Of a stretch of 64,000 nucleotides of DNA, positions 62,792 to 64,000 are shown one piece after another. Below the pieces are notes generated by a model. The model was not told the DNA's origin. It made no database searches and saw only the letters and a list, made by a program, of their open reading frames with translations. Numbering within the stretch: the stretch's first letter is position 1; each line of letters begins with the position of its first letter. Origin of the DNA: Euptelea pleiosperma (lineage: Eukaryota; Streptophyta; Magnoliopsida; Ranunculales; Eupteleaceae); NCBI GenBank assembly GCA_035048495.1, contig JASUTR010000245.1, positions 62,001 through 126,000 of the forward strand, given 5' to 3'. A program made the position numbers and the translations under genes.

Positions 62792-62805
62792 CGGCAGCGG
62801 CGCCA
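62792..62805 (-). other. Primer binding site, tRNA-Asp-like
   Basis: Read on the minus strand this is TGGCGCCGCTGCCG, two bases inside the 5' LTR. It matches the complement of the 3' end of plant tRNA-Asp (TGGCGCCGTTGCCG) at 13 of 14 positions and then diverges. Athila elements characteristically use tRNA-Asp. The tRNA sequence is from general knowledge, not from this window. Confidence 0.8.
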
Positions 62806-62807
62806 TT

Positions 62808-64000
62808 TGAAAGTAGGGTTTTTCCGTCGTTGAGAGAACGACCCTAATCTCAATACATTTGTAATTTCGATCTGAGATTTCCTGCAAAATTAAGCTATGC
62901 TTTGCATGGTGGAAGTATGTCGGATGTCGATCCGCACTCGGGGTTTAGTTAGCGCAAACAAGAACATAAAATAACGGAAGAATGTAAAAACATCATGGTT
63001 CATAAATGCTTCTAAAAATGAATGGTGGGATGAGAATGATGGAGAGGTCGGGATTTAAAACATGCTTTTGATTTTATTGATATCAAAGAACTATAATTCG
63101 CAAAAATCATATAATTCAAAAGAGAACACTAAAACCAAGAATAATTGCATTAATTTAAACTGTCATTACATCAAAACAAAACTTACATAATTCAAACTAA
63201 TCTAGAAAGAAGTAAAACTAGAGAGAGAGAAAGAGTTAAAATAGAGAAAATCTAGAGATTTTTAGGGCGAGAAACAAGAACTAAGAGAAGTCCTAGAGAG
63301 AGAAAGATAGACATAGATAGAGAAATTGAACGGACCGAGGGATAAGGGAGGGAAACTGTATTTTGATCTTACCATGGTGGTTGCGGGTTTCCAGTGTTGT
63401 AGGCTCATACCGTGGAAGGTCATATTGAGTTTCCGGCCAAGAAATAAGATGTGCAGTCCGATCGTGGCAGTAGCTTGGAGAAGTAGATCATTGTGGTCTG
63501 GGCTATGGAAGGCGCACCAACAGGTGGTTGTTGCTCGCCGTTTGGGGATGAAGGAGGTGTTGCTGCTGGGGGACTTGCTGATGAAGATGGAGGAACGGTT
63601 TGGTGATGCGTTTATGGCAGCAACGCAAGGTTTAACGGCCCGCAACTTGCAGGCCGTGGCAGCAGCAGGTGGAATGGAGATAGGTAGGGGCGGTTTCTCC
63701 TCCTTCTTCTTCTACTCTCTTTCTTATACGATGGGTGGAGGTGATAATCGGACCGACCGGAGTTGCAGGTCCGGCTACACGGTGGCTGAGATCGTGGAGA
63801 TTCGTTGGGCAGCAAGGAAGAGCACCAAACTCGATGTTGCAGGTGGGGTTGGTGATGAGAAACACCGTGAGTGCTTGCAAGGAGAAGGCAAACACAGGCA
63901 GTGTAGTGCCGTTGGATTTGAAGATCACCAGCAGGTGGTACCGGCGACTGTGGTGGGCGGTAATGGAAGGAGAAGGTGAACCAGTCCGGCGAGAACGGTG
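62808..64000 (-). repeat. 5' LTR (partial, first 1193 bp on the plus strand)
   Basis: Begins TGAAAGTAGGG at 62808 and matches 50874-52066 at a constant offset of 11934 with no difference found by eye. Only the U5 and part of the R region are inside the window. The promoter copy that would drive the element lies outside, near 64289. Confidence 0.95.

Larger units (their letters stand above)
50874..64000 (-). mobile_element. Athila-type Ty3/Gypsy LTR retrotransposon (right end cut off)
   Basis: A nearly complete element on the minus strand: complete 3' LTR on the left, polypurine tract, non-coding 3' region, intact gag-pol, leader, tRNA-Asp-like primer site and part of the 5' LTR. The Athila assignment rests on the tRNA-Asp type primer site, gag and pol in one frame, the protease motif LDLGAS, reverse transcriptase with FMDD and the insertion before [12 protein letters not shown], no chromodomain, and the large size (about 14.46 kb if the right LTR has the length of the left). 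Athila elements are known to invade plant centromeric satellites, as in Arabidopsis. The target duplication cannot be checked, because the right junction lies near 65330. Confidence 0.93.

Overview
The window is plant nuclear DNA, most likely a centromeric or other heterochromatic block. It has two parts: a pure tandem satellite array (1-50873) and one long terminal repeat (LTR) retrotransposon inserted into it (50874 to the window end, where it is cut off). The retrotransposon is of the Athila type (Ty3/Gypsy, non-chromovirus), a lineage known from flowering plants, so the host is an angiosperm, probably a eudicot. I do not recognise the satellite and cannot name the species. No host gene, rRNA, tRNA or CRISPR was seen.

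Satellite, 1-50873. About 288 head-to-tail monomers of 177 bp, with a 176-bp subclass, nearly gap-free and all in one orientation. Read by their private variants, the monomers form higher-order repeats (HORs). Type A is an 18-monomer unit of about 3.18 kb, numbered here m1 to m18, with m1 defined by the phrase attaggagcag. It fills about 1-3182 and 14860-50873. Type B is a roughly 23-monomer unit of about 4.07 kb marked by aacaatatttggg. It fills 3183-14682. Monomer map of type A: 1-177 m18; 178-3182 a 17-mer lacking m14; 14860-16800 m8-m18; 16801-19979 m1-m18; 19980-27748 m1-m18, m11-m13, m10-m15, m2-m18; 27749-30928 m1-m18; 30929-33049 m1-m12; 33050-35523 m1-m7, chimera, m11-m14, m10, m18; 35524-38705 and 38706-41886 m1-m18; 41887-44006 m1-m12; 44007-47719 m1-m7, chimera, m11-m14, m10-m18; 47720-50873 m1-m18, broken in m18 by the retrotransposon. 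The monomers carry a strong dyad (12-bp arms, 7-bp spacer) and a second small dyad resembling part of a CENP-B box.

Retrotransposon, 50874-64000, minus strand. The left LTR is complete (50874-53396, 2523 bp). The right LTR starts at 62808 and runs off the window. The 1193 bp that can be compared show no difference, so the insertion is very recent. Between the LTRs, in transcript order from high to low coordinate, lie a tRNA-Asp-like primer binding site, a 1.7-kb leader, a single intact gag-pol frame (55330-61095, 1921 aa from the first ATG), and 1.9 kb of non-coding DNA ending in a polypurine tract beside the left LTR. Gag, protease, reverse transcriptase, RNase H and integrase all keep their key residues. 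There is no chromodomain and no envelope-like ORF. If the right LTR matches the left, the element is about 14.46 kb long and ends near 65330.

No new protein system was found. The points of interest are the mosaic HOR structure with readable recombination junctions, the dyads in the monomers, a cluster of one-base indels at about 13-25 kb, and unusual palindromes and repeated polypurine-like motifs in the retrotransposon.
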